Below, piece by piece: positions 32,936 through 40,952 of a stretch of 64,000 nt of DNA. Position 1 is the first letter of the stretch, and every line of letters starts with the position of its first letter. Where the stretch lies: contig JACKKE010000002.1 of the NCBI GenBank assembly GCA_020637595.1, positions 62,001 to 126,000 of the forward strand, written 5' to 3'. The notes under the pieces were generated by a model that was not told the DNA's origin, did no database searches, and saw only the letters and a list, made by a program, of their open reading frames with translations. Position numbers and translations under genes: made by a program. The DNA comes from Rhodobacter sp. GTDB lineage: Bacteria > Pseudomonadota > Alphaproteobacteria > Rhodobacterales > Rhodobacteraceae.

Positions 32936-33265
32936 CTATTTGGCCGGCAGACTGTCGACAAAGCGGCGGGCGAGTTGCAGCAGGGCGGACAGGCGGTTCG
33001 GGTCTGCAACGGCCTCGTCGGTGACATCGACAAAGCCCCGCATCGGCCGGCCGGTGAAATCCATCGGCTGCGTGCCCGCGACCTGCAGTGCGGCGTCGAT
33101 ATTGTCGCGCCCGACGCGGACCATGCCGCCGCCCTTGTGCACCCCGCACAGCATGTTCCCGTCAAGCATGAACACCAGCCCGCCGAACATTCGCTTTTCG
33201 GTGATCCCGGGCATGTCGGCTAGGGCCTCGCGCATCAGTTCGGCCAGTCCGGGGTCATAGGCCAT
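32936..33265 (-). CDS. TfoX/Sxy N-terminal domain protein
   Basis: A 109-residue protein with a single TfoX N-terminal domain: LAELMREALADMPGITEKRMFGGLVFMLDGNMLCGVHKGGGMVRVGRDN, then GRPMRGFVDVTDEAVADPNRLSALLQLARRFVDSLPAK. The full TfoX competence regulator has a second domain, which is absent here; single-domain members are common and not known to control competence. Start chosen at 33265; the reading to 33355 overlaps the cpdB stop. Confidence 0.85.
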   Translation of the reverse strand: MAYDPGLAELMREALADMPGITEKRMFGGLVFMLDGNMLCGVHKGGGMVRVGRDNIDAALQVAGTQPMDFTGRPMRGFVDVTDEAVADPNRLSALLQLARRFVDSLPAK

Positions 33266-33351
33266 CGGTGTTCTCCGCGCCCCTTTGCCGCCCCGCCAGC
33301 GGCCGGGCGGGGGGATCGGGCCGCAGATCTCGCCTGCGGCCCGAACGCATC

Positions 33352-35316
33352 TCACAACGCAATGCGATAGAGGGCAAAGCCGCCTTCACCCTCGCCCGCG
33401 GCTTCCATCTGCACGCCCCGGGCACGGACCTCGTCGACATACTGCGCCGCGGCCGGGCCGGTTTCGAACAGAACCGAGGTGCCGGTCATCGGCGCAAAGC
33501 CCCAGTTGCCGTCGGCAGCCGGTGCAATGGTCCCGTTCTGGACGATATAGCGCACGATGATGTCGCGGTTGGTGTCCGGCGCGCGGAACACGATGGTCGA
33601 CCCGTCGGCACCCGGGAAATGCCCGCCGCCACCGGCGCGATAGTTGTTGGTGGCGACGATGAACTCGGCGGCCTCGTCGATCGGAGCGCCGTTGAACATC
33701 AGGTTGACGATGCGATGCGCCTCGGGGGCGACGACCTGACCGTCGTTGTCATACCGCGCCGGTTGGCTGAGGTCGATCTGATAGGTCACGCCGTCGATCA
33801 CGTCGAAATTGTAGGACGGGAAGGACGGGTTCAGCAGGATCTGGTCGGCCACGCCGGGCTGGATCTGATTGAACATGCCCGCCGCGCGTTCCAGCCACTC
33901 GCGCACCTGTGCGCCGGTGATCCGCACCGCCATCAGCGTGTTGGGATAGAGGTAGAGGTCGGCCACGTTCTTGATCGCCACCGGCCCCACCGGCACGTCG
34001 GTGTAATATTCCGGGCCGCCGCGCCCGCCGGCCTTGAACGGGGCCGCGGCGGACAGGACCGGCAGCCCCTCGTGTTCGGTGCCGCGCAGGATGTCCGAGA
34101 CATACCATTTCTGCGCCTCGCTGACGATCTGCACCGAGGGGTCATCGGCCACCAAGGCAAAGTAGGAATACAGCGGCACGGTCGTCTGGCCGACCTCGGC
34201 ACGGACATAGTCCAGCGTTGCGGCATGGGCCTCGGCGGTGGCGGCGACCACGGGCGCGAAATCGCCCACCAGCGCGGTATAGCTGCGGTCCTCGTTGCGC
34301 CGCGAGATCGGGCGGGTCGCGCTTTCAGAACCGGTGATCGTCCAGCTGTCGCCGTCCTTGGTCAGCATCAGGTCGATGATCCCCAGGTGCGAGCCCCAGA
34401 ACCCGGCCATCACCGCGGGCTTGCCCATCAGCGTGCCAGCCTCGGCGTCGATGCCCTCGCCCTGGTGGCTGTTGCCGGGGAATACCAGATGCTGGTGGCC
34501 GGTCACCACCGCGTCGATGCCATCGACCCCGGCGAGATAGAGCGAGGCGTTCTCCATCATCGGGTCGAAGCCGGTGGCGATGCCCGAATGCGACAGGGCG
34601 ACGATGATGTCGGCGCCTTCCTCCTTCATCTTCGGCACCCAGGCCTCGGCCGCCTCGACGATGCCGCGGACGTTATAGGCGCCCTCCAGATGCGAGCGAT
34701 CCCACTGCAGGATCTGCGGCGGCAGGAAGCCGATGATGCCGATCTTGATCGTCTCTTCGGCCCCAGCCCCGTCGGTGAGGGTCTTTTCCAGGATCACATA
34801 GGGCGGCAGGTGCAGGCGATCGTCGAGCGGCGTCGCGCCCAGGCTGGAGGCGAAGTTGGCACAGACAACGGGGAAGTTGGCGCCGGCGTTCACGCGGTCC
34901 ATGAACGCGACGCCATAGTTGAACTCGTGGTTGCCCAGCGTGCCGCAGTCATAGCCCAGCGTGTTCATCGCGGCGATGATCGGGTGGATGTCCCCGTCGT
35001 TCATCCCGTGCTCATAAGCCATCCAGTCGCCCATCGGGTTGCCCTGGAAATAGTCGCCGTTGTCGACCAGCAGGGTGTTGGTGGCCTCGGCGCGGATTTC
35101 CTCGACGATCGAGGCGGTGCGCGCCAGCCCGACGGTGTCGACCGGGCGGTCTCCGTAATAGTCATAGGCCTGTGCGTGGCAGTGCAGGTCGGTGGTCGTC
35201 AGGATGCGCAGATGCGCCTGACCGCCCGCGGCGCGGGCCGAGAACGGGTGCAGCAGCACCAGACCGGCGGTGGCGGTCGACGACAAGAGGAAGGAACGGC
35301 GGGACAGGGTGGTCAT
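33352..35316 (-). CDS. cpdB: 2',3'-Cyclic-nucleotide 2'-phosphodiesterase / 3'-nucleotidase CpdB
   Basis: A 654-residue periplasmic enzyme that scavenges phosphate from cyclic and 3'-nucleotides. The N-terminus has a Tat signal (LSRRSFLLSSTATAGLVLL...ARAAGG). The metallophosphatase domain has LRILTTTDLHCH, VDNGDYFQGNPMGDWMA, TLGNHEFNYGVAF and VVTGHQHLVFPG. The C-terminal 5'-nucleotidase domain has ATNNYRAGGGGHFPG. Start at 35316 gives the signal peptide; a longer reading has none. Confidence 0.94.
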   Translation of the reverse strand: MTTLSRRSFLLSSTATAGLVLLHPFSARAAGGQAHLRILTTTDLHCHAQAYDYYGDRPVDTVGLARTASIVEEIRAEATNTLLVDNGDYFQGNPMGDWMAYEHGMNDGDIHPIIAAMNTLGYDCGTLGNHEFNYGVAFMDRVNAGANFPVVCANFASSLGATPLDDRLHLPPYVILEKTLTDGAGAEETIKIGIIGFLPPQILQWDRSHLEGAYNVRGIVEAAEAWVPKMKEEGADIIVALSHSGIATGFDPMMENASLYLAGVDGIDAVVTGHQHLVFPGNSHQGEGIDAEAGTLMGKPAVMAGFWGSHLGIIDLMLTKDGDSWTITGSESATRPISRRNEDRSYTALVGDFAPVVAATAEAHAATLDYVRAEVGQTTVPLYSYFALVADDPSVQIVSEAQKWYVSDILRGTEHEGLPVLSAAAPFKAGGRGGPEYYTDVPVGPVAIKNVADLYLYPNTLMAVRITGAQVREWLERAAGMFNQIQPGVADQILLNPSFPSYNFDVIDGVTYQIDLSQPARYDNDGQVVAPEAHRIVNLMFNGAPIDEAAEFIVATNNYRAGGGGHFPGADGSTIVFRAPDTNRDIIVRYIVQNGTIAPAADGNWGFAPMTGTSVLFETGPAAAQYVDEVRARGVQMEAAGEGEGGFALYRIAL

Positions 35317-35501
35317 GGGGGCCTCTCTGTTGGTGAGTCGCTCTGACGGCGAATGGCGAATGGTGAACCGCGCACGGGATTCCGGCAAGGAATTTGACCA
35401 AGGGTTCAGTTTCTGGCGGGCGGAGTCGTGTGTCGTGCTGCAGAAGTCATCGCCTGCCCGGGTGACGGGCGCATGACGCTGGTGAACCGGCCCGCAGGCC
35501 G

Positions 35502-35521
35502 GCGATACGGCCCCGTATCGC
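35502..35521. promoter_or_regulatory. Palindrome upstream of the prepilin-like gene
   Basis: GCGATACGG and CCGTATCGC arms surround CC, a perfect 20-base palindrome. A CCGGCC-CGCA-GGCCGG hairpin abuts it at 35487-35502. The 320-base gap between cpdB and the prepilin-like gene otherwise shows nothing I can name. It may be a regulator-binding site. Confidence 0.4.
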
Positions 35522-35637
35522 ACAACCTGGTCATGGGCCGCAGCCGGACGCGCAGGACCGGGGAGCGACTGCCTTATTTCGACCAAACGGTGCGTATAGG
35601 CTCGTGGAATTCGCCTGGAATTGCCTGGAGTTCTCCG

Positions 35638-36126
35638 ATGCCGCGCCTCGAACCCCTCATCCGATCGTTTGCACGCTCCGAGTCGGGCGCGGTGACGGTT
35701 GACTGGACGGTCTTGGCAGCCGCGCTGTGCGGTCTGGGGCTGGCATCCGCCGCAGCCGTGCGCACTGGCGTGGGCGACCTGGGGGCCGAGGTCGGAACGG
35801 CCCTCTCCAGCGCGAGCGTCGCGGTTCTGAGCTTTGGCGGTGACAGCGACTCGGGCTGGATACCCTTGTCCTATACGGCAGAGCGTTTCGCCGAGTTGAC
35901 CGACATCTTCAGCGAGTATTCGGACGATTCGCTCGAATCGACCTATGCGAGCTATCTTCTCGCCGTGGAATACGCGCTCAGCACGGGCGATCTGGCCGGG
36001 GCGGCGGTCTTTCTGGATGCCGCCGCCGCGGCCGTTGCGGCGGCAGCGGCGCGCGGGCCGGGCATTTCAGATCAGGGTGCCGGGCTCAATGCGTTGCTGG
36101 AAACCTATATCGAGGCGACGGCCTGA
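35638..36126 (+). CDS. Prepilin-like N-terminus protein of unknown function
   Basis: A predicted 162-residue protein whose N-terminus, ARSESGAVTVDWTVLAAALCGLGLASAAAV (about residues 12-41), resembles the Flp/Tad-pilin type processing and helix region seen in many Rhodobacteraceae proteins. The rest is acidic and alanine-rich (FSEYSDDSLESTYASYLLAVEYALSTGDLAGAAVFLDAAAAAVAAAAA). A CTGGAG site precedes the ATG. It is far longer than a typical Flp pilin, and no tad genes are in view, so export or pilus assembly is only a possibility. Confidence 0.62.
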   Translation: MPRLEPLIRSFARSESGAVTVDWTVLAAALCGLGLASAAAVRTGVGDLGAEVGTALSSASVAVLSFGGDSDSGWIPLSYTAERFAELTDIFSEYSDDSLESTYASYLLAVEYALSTGDLAGAAVFLDAAAAAVAAAAARGPGISDQGAGLNALLETYIEATA

Positions 36127-36154
36127 CCTGATGCACCGCGCGGCCTGACGGGCG

Positions 36155-36994
36155 TCAGTGCGCCAGGAACACCGCGTGGCGGGCGTTTTCCAGCACGTTC
36201 CGGGTCGCGCCGCCGAGAATCGCCTCGCGCAGGCGCGAATGGCCATAGGCACCCATCACCATCACGCTGGCGTCGACATCGTCCATATGGCGCATCAGCA
36301 CGTCGGACACCCGCGGCATCGTCTTGGCCAGCACCGAGACCTCGGCCCGCACACCATGACGCGCCAGCATCTGCGTCAGCAGACCACCCGGGTCCGAGCG
36401 TTCTGGGCTGTGCACCGGCGGATCGACGACCAGCACCGACACCTGATCGGCCGCCTGCAAAAGCGGCAACGCCCGCCGCACCGCCGACAGGGCCTCGTTC
36501 GACTGGTTCCAGGCGATCACCACCCGCTTGCCGAAATCCTCGCGCAGGTCGCCTTCGGGCAGCACCAGAACCGCGGCCTGCCCTTCGAACAGCGCCGATT
36601 CGATGGCGGCTTCCTGGGTGGCAATGGTGCCAGGGCCATAGGGGCGGCTCTGGATCACCAGATCCGAAAAGCGCGACCGCAGACCGACCAGTGCCGGCAG
36701 CCCGCCGAACTGCACCACCGCCGATTCGGCCCCCCAGCGCACGCCCTGGCCCTCGAACATTTTGCGCGCGGTGCTTTCCAGCGCCTCGGCCTCGGATTGG
36801 GCGCGCTCCAGCGTTTCCTGCAGCAGGATCGGCGACGCCCCCATGTAGAAGCCGCCGGCCGGTGTCATGTCGACCCCCAGCAAGCAGGCCGTCAGGTGTG
36901 CCTCGCACTGGCGGGCAAACCCGATGGCTTTCGGCAGGGTGCCCGAGAGTTCGGCCTCGCTGCCGATAAAGCTGATGATCGACTTGTATTCCAT
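36155..36994 (-). CDS. Universal stress protein, UspA family
   Basis: A 279-residue UspA-type protein with two tandem Usp domains. The second domain ends with VMVMGAYGHSRLREAILGGATRNVLENA, which has the G-x2-G-x9-G(S/T)-like ATP-binding loop. It is divergent from ccoN. An FNR box lies 75-88 bases upstream of its start, so it is probably induced at low oxygen together with the cbb3 oxidase. Confidence 0.9.
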   Translation of the reverse strand: MEYKSIISFIGSEAELSGTLPKAIGFARQCEAHLTACLLGVDMTPAGGFYMGASPILLQETLERAQSEAEALESTARKMFEGQGVRWGAESAVVQFGGLPALVGLRSRFSDLVIQSRPYGPGTIATQEAAIESALFEGQAAVLVLPEGDLREDFGKRVVIAWNQSNEALSAVRRALPLLQAADQVSVLVVDPPVHSPERSDPGGLLTQMLARHGVRAEVSVLAKTMPRVSDVLMRHMDDVDASVMVMGAYGHSRLREAILGGATRNVLENARHAVFLAH

Positions 36995-37068
36995 ATCGCG
37001 CCCTCCGTTGCGGACCGCGAGAAGCGGCCGGATGCGAGCAAGGTTGCCCTGCGTCAAGCGGTCGCGCC

Positions 37069-37082
37069 TTGATTTCAATCAA
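37069..37082. promoter_or_regulatory. FNR box, usp side
   Basis: TTGATTTCAATCAA matches the FNR consensus exactly. Centred about 81 bases upstream of the usp ATG, it suits class II activation of the universal stress gene with a leader of about 40 bases. Confidence 0.88.
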
Positions 37083-37136
37083 GCGCGCCCCGCCCCTGCG
37101 CGCAAGGGCTGCATTACAAGGTTCGATCACACGGAC

Positions 37137-37150
37137 TTGACCTGAATCAA
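37137..37150. promoter_or_regulatory. FNR box, ccoNOQP side
   Basis: TTGACCTGAATCAA is centred at 37143.5. A -10-like GATAAC lies at 37173-37178, which places the start near 37185, exactly 41.5 bases downstream, as expected for a class II FNR promoter. Confidence 0.88.
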
Positions 37151-37254
37151 GGTTTGGCACCGGGACGCGCGCGATAACGGCGACGGTGCAACAGGCCCCG
37201 ACTCTGCGAGGAGGCGGGGGGAACGCCAATGAATCGAACAAAGGGACGCAAACA

Positions 37255-38850
37255 ATGTGGGATTACGTCAAGCTGATCGTGCTTGCCGCAGTCGCGGTGA
37301 TCGCCGCGTATGCAGCAAGTCACGCGCGTGACCTCGCCTTCCTCGTGCACATGATCATTTTCATGCTGTTCGCGGTGGGGTTCTTCCTGTGGCAGATCCG
37401 CCATATGGGCGAGACGGTTCACAATCAAAACGAGTATATGGATGGTGTGGTGCGCTTTGGCGTGATCGCAACCGCCTTTTGGGGGGTCGTCGGCTTCCTG
37501 GTGGGTGTGGTTGTTGCGTTCCAGCTTGCCTTCCCTAACCTCAACCTCGAAATTCTCCAGGGCTATGGCAACTTCGGTCGCCTGCGTCCGCTGCACACCT
37601 CGGCGGTGATCTTTGCCTTTGGCGGGAACGCGCTGCTGGCGACGTCGTTCTATGTCGTGCAGCGCACCACCGCGGCGCGCCTGTTTGGCGGCAATGCCGG
37701 GTGGTTCATCTTCTGGGGCTATCAGATGTTCATCCTGATGGCGGCGACCGGCTATGTTCTGGGCTCGACCCAGGGCCAGGAATACGCCGAGCCCGAGTGG
37801 CTGACCGACCTGTGGCTGACCATCGTCTGGGTCGCCTATCTCGCGACCTTCCTCGGCACCATCATCAAGCGCAAGGAGCCGCATATCTATGTGGCGAACT
37901 GGTTCTACCTGTCGTTCATCGTCACCATCGCGATGCTGCATGTCGTGAACAACATGGTGGTGCCGGTGTCCTTCTGGGGCAGCCGTTCGGTGCAGGTGAT
38001 GTCGGGCGTGCAGGATGCCATGACCCAGTGGTGGTATGGCCACAACGCCGTGGGCTTTTTCCTGACCGCCGGTTTCCTCGGGATGATGTACTACTTCGTG
38101 CCGAAGCAGGCGGAACGCCCGGTCTACAGCTACAAGCTGTCGATCATCCACTTCTGGGCGCTGATCTTCCTTTACATCTGGGCCGGTCCGCACCACCTGC
38201 ACTATACCGCGCTGCCCGACTGGGCCTCGACGCTGGGCATGGTGTTCTCGATCGTGCTGTGGATGCCCTCGTGGGGCGGCATGATCAACGGCCTGATGAC
38301 GCTGAGCGGCGCCTGGGACAAGCTGCGCACCGACCCGGTGATCCGGATGATGGTGATCGCCATCGGCTTCTACGGCATGTCGACCTTCGAAGGCCCGATG
38401 ATGTCGATCCGCGCGGTCAACTCGCTGAGCCACTATACCGACTGGACCATCGGCCACGTGCACTCGGGTGCGCTGGGCTGGAACGGGATGATCACCTTCG
38501 CCAGCCTGTATTTCCTGGTGCCGGCCCTGTGGAAGCGTGACCGGCTTTACAGCCTCACCCTGGTCAGCTGGCACTTCTGGCTCGCCACCATCGGCATCGT
38601 GCTCTACGCCGCCTCGATGTGGGTGACCGGGATCCTAGAAGGGCTGATGTGGCGCGAGGTCGATGCCAACGGGTTCCTGGTGAACTCCTTCGCCGACACC
38701 GTGGCTGCCAAGTTCCCGATGTATGTGGTCCGTGCGCTGGGCGGGGTCATGTATCTCACCGGGGCGCTGATCATGGTCTATAACCTCTGGATGACCGTGC
38801 GGAAAGTGGGCGCTGCAAAGCCCGCCGCCGCTGCGGTTGCCGCTGAATAA
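37255..38850 (+). CDS. ccoN: Cytochrome cbb3 oxidase subunit I CcoN
   Basis: A 531-residue catalytic subunit of the high-affinity cbb3 oxidase, with about twelve helices. It reduces oxygen to water at a heme b3-CuB centre. Conserved histidines appear in RPLHTSAVIFAFGGN, WWYGHNAVGFFLTAGFLGMMYYFVPK, WAGPHHLHYTALPDW and DWTIGHVHSGALGW. Start at 37255 (MWDYVKLIVL) gives the family length. It is the first gene of the FNR-controlled cco operon. Confidence 0.97.
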   Translation: MWDYVKLIVLAAVAVIAAYAASHARDLAFLVHMIIFMLFAVGFFLWQIRHMGETVHNQNEYMDGVVRFGVIATAFWGVVGFLVGVVVAFQLAFPNLNLEILQGYGNFGRLRPLHTSAVIFAFGGNALLATSFYVVQRTTAARLFGGNAGWFIFWGYQMFILMAATGYVLGSTQGQEYAEPEWLTDLWLTIVWVAYLATFLGTIIKRKEPHIYVANWFYLSFIVTIAMLHVVNNMVVPVSFWGSRSVQVMSGVQDAMTQWWYGHNAVGFFLTAGFLGMMYYFVPKQAERPVYSYKLSIIHFWALIFLYIWAGPHHLHYTALPDWASTLGMVFSIVLWMPSWGGMINGLMTLSGAWDKLRTDPVIRMMVIAIGFYGMSTFEGPMMSIRAVNSLSHYTDWTIGHVHSGALGWNGMITFASLYFLVPALWKRDRLYSLTLVSWHFWLATIGIVLYAASMWVTGILEGLMWREVDANGFLVNSFADTVAAKFPMYVVRALGGVMYLTGALIMVYNLWMTVRKVGAAKPAAAAVAAE

Positions 38851-38863
38851 GCGGAGGGATGAA

Positions 38864-39589
38864 ATGGCTATTCTCGATCACCACAAGAAAATCGAAACCC
38901 ACGCCACCCTGCTGCTGGTCCTCAGCTTCCTGGTGGTGACCATCGGCGGCCTCGTGCAGATCGTGCCTCTGTTCTACCTTGAGAACACGATCGAAGAGGT
39001 CGAGGGCATGCGTCCCTACTCGCCGCTGGAACTCGCAGGCCGCGAGATCTACGTGCGCGAAGGGTGCTATGTCTGCCACAGCCAGATGGTTCGCCCGATG
39101 CGCGACGAGGTCGAGCGTTACGGCCCCTACTCGCTGGCGGCGGAGTCGATGTATGACCACCCGTTCCAGTGGGGCTCCAAGCGCACCGGGCCGGACCTGG
39201 CCCGTCTGGGCGGCCGCTATTCCGACGAATGGCACGTCGCGCACATGACCAACCCGCGGGACGTGGTGCCGGAATCGGTGATGCCGACCTATGGCTACCT
39301 GCTGCACCGCCCGATCGACGGCCGGTATATCACCGACCTGATGAGCACCTATCGTCTGCTCGGTGTGCCCTACACCGACGATATGATCGCTGCGGCCCAT
39401 GACGACTTCACCGCCCAGGCGGATCCCGAGGCCGATCACGCGGCGCTGCTCGAGCGGTATCACGATGCTCAGACGCGGAACTTCGACGGCCAGCCCGAGC
39501 TGACCGAGATGGATGCGCTGATCTCGTATATGCAGATGATCGGGACTCTGGTCGACCGCAGCACCTTCGTCCGCGACGCGAGCCGCTGA
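38864..39589 (+). CDS. ccoO: Cytochrome cbb3 oxidase subunit II CcoO
   Basis: A 241-residue membrane-anchored monoheme c-type cytochrome. One N-terminal helix (ATLLLVLSFLVVTIGGLVQIVPLF) is followed by the heme motif CYVCHSQMVRPMRDE, with YGPYSLAAESMYDHPFQWGSKRTGPDLARLGGRYSDEWH and the distal methionine in ESVMPTYGYLL. GCGGAGGG precedes the ATG, 13 bases after ccoN. Confidence 0.97.
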   Translation: MAILDHHKKIETHATLLLVLSFLVVTIGGLVQIVPLFYLENTIEEVEGMRPYSPLELAGREIYVREGCYVCHSQMVRPMRDEVERYGPYSLAAESMYDHPFQWGSKRTGPDLARLGGRYSDEWHVAHMTNPRDVVPESVMPTYGYLLHRPIDGRYITDLMSTYRLLGVPYTDDMIAAAHDDFTAQADPEADHAALLERYHDAQTRNFDGQPELTEMDALISYMQMIGTLVDRSTFVRDASR

Positions 39590-39600
39590 GGAGGGGCGTA

Positions 39601-39819
39601 ATGGAAACCTATACGCTCCTGCGAGTGTTTGCCGACAGCTGGTATCTGCTGTTCATGACACTCTTCTTCGTCGGCATCGTCGTCTGGGCCTTCCGCCCGG
39701 GCAGCCGCAAGCTGCAGGACGACGCTGCGTCGAGTATCTTCCGCAATGACGACCGTCCGGTTCGGGAGGGGGCTTCGGCCCCGTCCCAGAACCTGGGTCG
39801 CAGCCAGGGGGCACATTGA
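39601..39819 (+). CDS. ccoQ: Cytochrome cbb3 oxidase subunit CcoQ
   Basis: A 72-residue single-helix subunit that stabilises the oxidase. YLLFMTLFFVGIVVWAFRPGSRKLQDDAASSIFRNDD is the family pattern: one transmembrane helix, then the conserved FRPG and a charged tail. GAGGGGCG precedes the ATG. It lies between ccoO and ccoP with one base to the latter. Confidence 0.93.
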   Translation: METYTLLRVFADSWYLLFMTLFFVGIVVWAFRPGSRKLQDDAASSIFRNDDRPVREGASAPSQNLGRSQGAH

Positions 39820-39820
39820 G

Positions 39821-40704
39821 ATGGCCGCACCGAACAAAAAGCACGACAAGCCGACCACGGGCCACTCCTGGGATGGCATTGAAGAATTCGACAACCCGCT
39901 GCCGCGCTGGTGGCTGTGGATCTTCTATGCCTGCATCATCTGGTCGGGGATCTACATGATCTTCTATCCGGCCTGGCCGCTGGTCCACAGCGCCACCACC
40001 GGGATCCTGGGCTATTCGTCGCGCGGCGACGTCGAGGCCGAGATCACCGCGGCCGACCAGGCGAACCAGGTCTGGTATGACCGTCTGACCTCGACCGACC
40101 TCAACGCGATTGCCGACGACGCTGAACTGCAGCGTTTCGCGGTGAACGCCGGGGCCGCCGTGTTCCGCGCGCAGTGCTCGCAGTGCCACGGCGCCGGTGC
40201 GGCGGGTGTGGTCGGCGCGGGCTTCCCCAACCTGCTCGACGACGAGTGGATGTGGGGCGGCACGCTGGACGACATCGTGACGACCGTCACCTATGGTATC
40301 CGCAACGACGAGTTCCCGGATGCCCGCTGGTCGGAAATGCCGTCCTTTGGCCGTGATGAACTGCTGACCCCCGAAGAGATCGACCAGGTCGTGAACCACG
40401 TCCTGAACATCTCGGGTGTTTACGGACAGGCCAGCCGCATGACGCGACCCTGGCGGCCGCCGGTGCCGAGGTCTTCGACTACAACTGTTCGTCGTGCCAC
40501 GGCATTGACGGCGAAGGCGACATCTATTCGGGTGCGCCGGCGCTGAACAACGCGATCTGGCTCTATGGCGGGACCGAAGCGGACATCCGCGCCACGGTCA
40601 ACAACGCCCACTTCGGCATCATGCCGGGCTTTACCAACCGTCTGAGCGAAGCGCAGGTCCGTGCGGTTGCCGTCTACGTCCACCAGCTGGGCGGCGGTCA
40701 ATAA
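39821..40704 (+). pseudogene. ccoP: Cytochrome cbb3 oxidase subunit III CcoP (one frameshift)
   Basis: A diheme c-type cytochrome of about 294 residues with one N-terminal helix (WWLWIFYACIIWSGIYMIFYPAWP). The first heme site is CSQCHGAGAAGVVGAGFPNLLDDEWMWGG; the second, NCSSCHGIDGEGDIYSGAPALNNAIWLYGG, is read in another frame. The frame breaks at about 40435, where AGCCGCAT stands for an expected AGCCCGCAT. Restoring one C rejoins both halves and gives a normal length. I expect an intact gene with a sequence error. The stop at 40702-40704 follows YVHQLGGGQ. Confidence 0.9.
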
Positions 40705-40716
40705 GCTGAAAAGAAT

Positions 40717-40744
40717 CTGGCGCGCCGGGAAACCGGCGCGCCAG
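40717..40744 (+). other. Perfect 12-bp hairpin with GAAA tetraloop after ccoP
   Basis: CTGGCGCGCCGG and CCGGCGCGCCAG arms enclose GAAA, a stable GNRA loop. No T run follows, so it is more likely an mRNA 3'-end stabiliser than a terminator by itself. Confidence 0.6.
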
Positions 40745-40809
40745 TGGCTGCACCGGCCCCGTTCCTGTTCGCGCGTTTCCCGGGTGCCGGTGCAGTCCTA
40801 GATAACACG

Positions 40810-40847
40810 AAAGGCGCGCCCGGTAAGTCCCACCGGTGCGCGCCTTT
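40810..40847 (+). terminator. Terminator between ccoP and ccoG
   Basis: AAAGGCGCGC pairs with GCGCGCCTTT, with an inner CCGGT/ACCGG stem and a seven-base loop. TTT ends the stem. It separates the ccoNOQP transcript from ccoGHIS. Confidence 0.68.
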
Positions 40848-40880
40848 GCCACAGTTAACCCGTTTTCGCGATACTGATTA

Positions 40881-40894
40881 TTGATTCAGGTCAA
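40881..40894. promoter_or_regulatory. FNR box before ccoG
   Basis: TTGATTCAGGTCAA fits the consensus with one change. Its centre at 40887.5 predicts a start near 40929, 24 bases before the ccoG GTG. ccoGHIS is therefore probably an FNR-activated unit of its own. Confidence 0.84.
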
Positions 40895-40952
40895 GGCTGG
40901 CGTGCCCGGCCCGTGCGATGGACGCTGCAGGCCAGCGATAAGGAGCGATTCC

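Noticed and set aside
37229..37254. Upstream ATG as ccoN start or leader peptide
   Set aside because: The ATG at 37229 is out of the ccoN frame, and the ATG at 37255 begins the conserved CcoN N-terminus.
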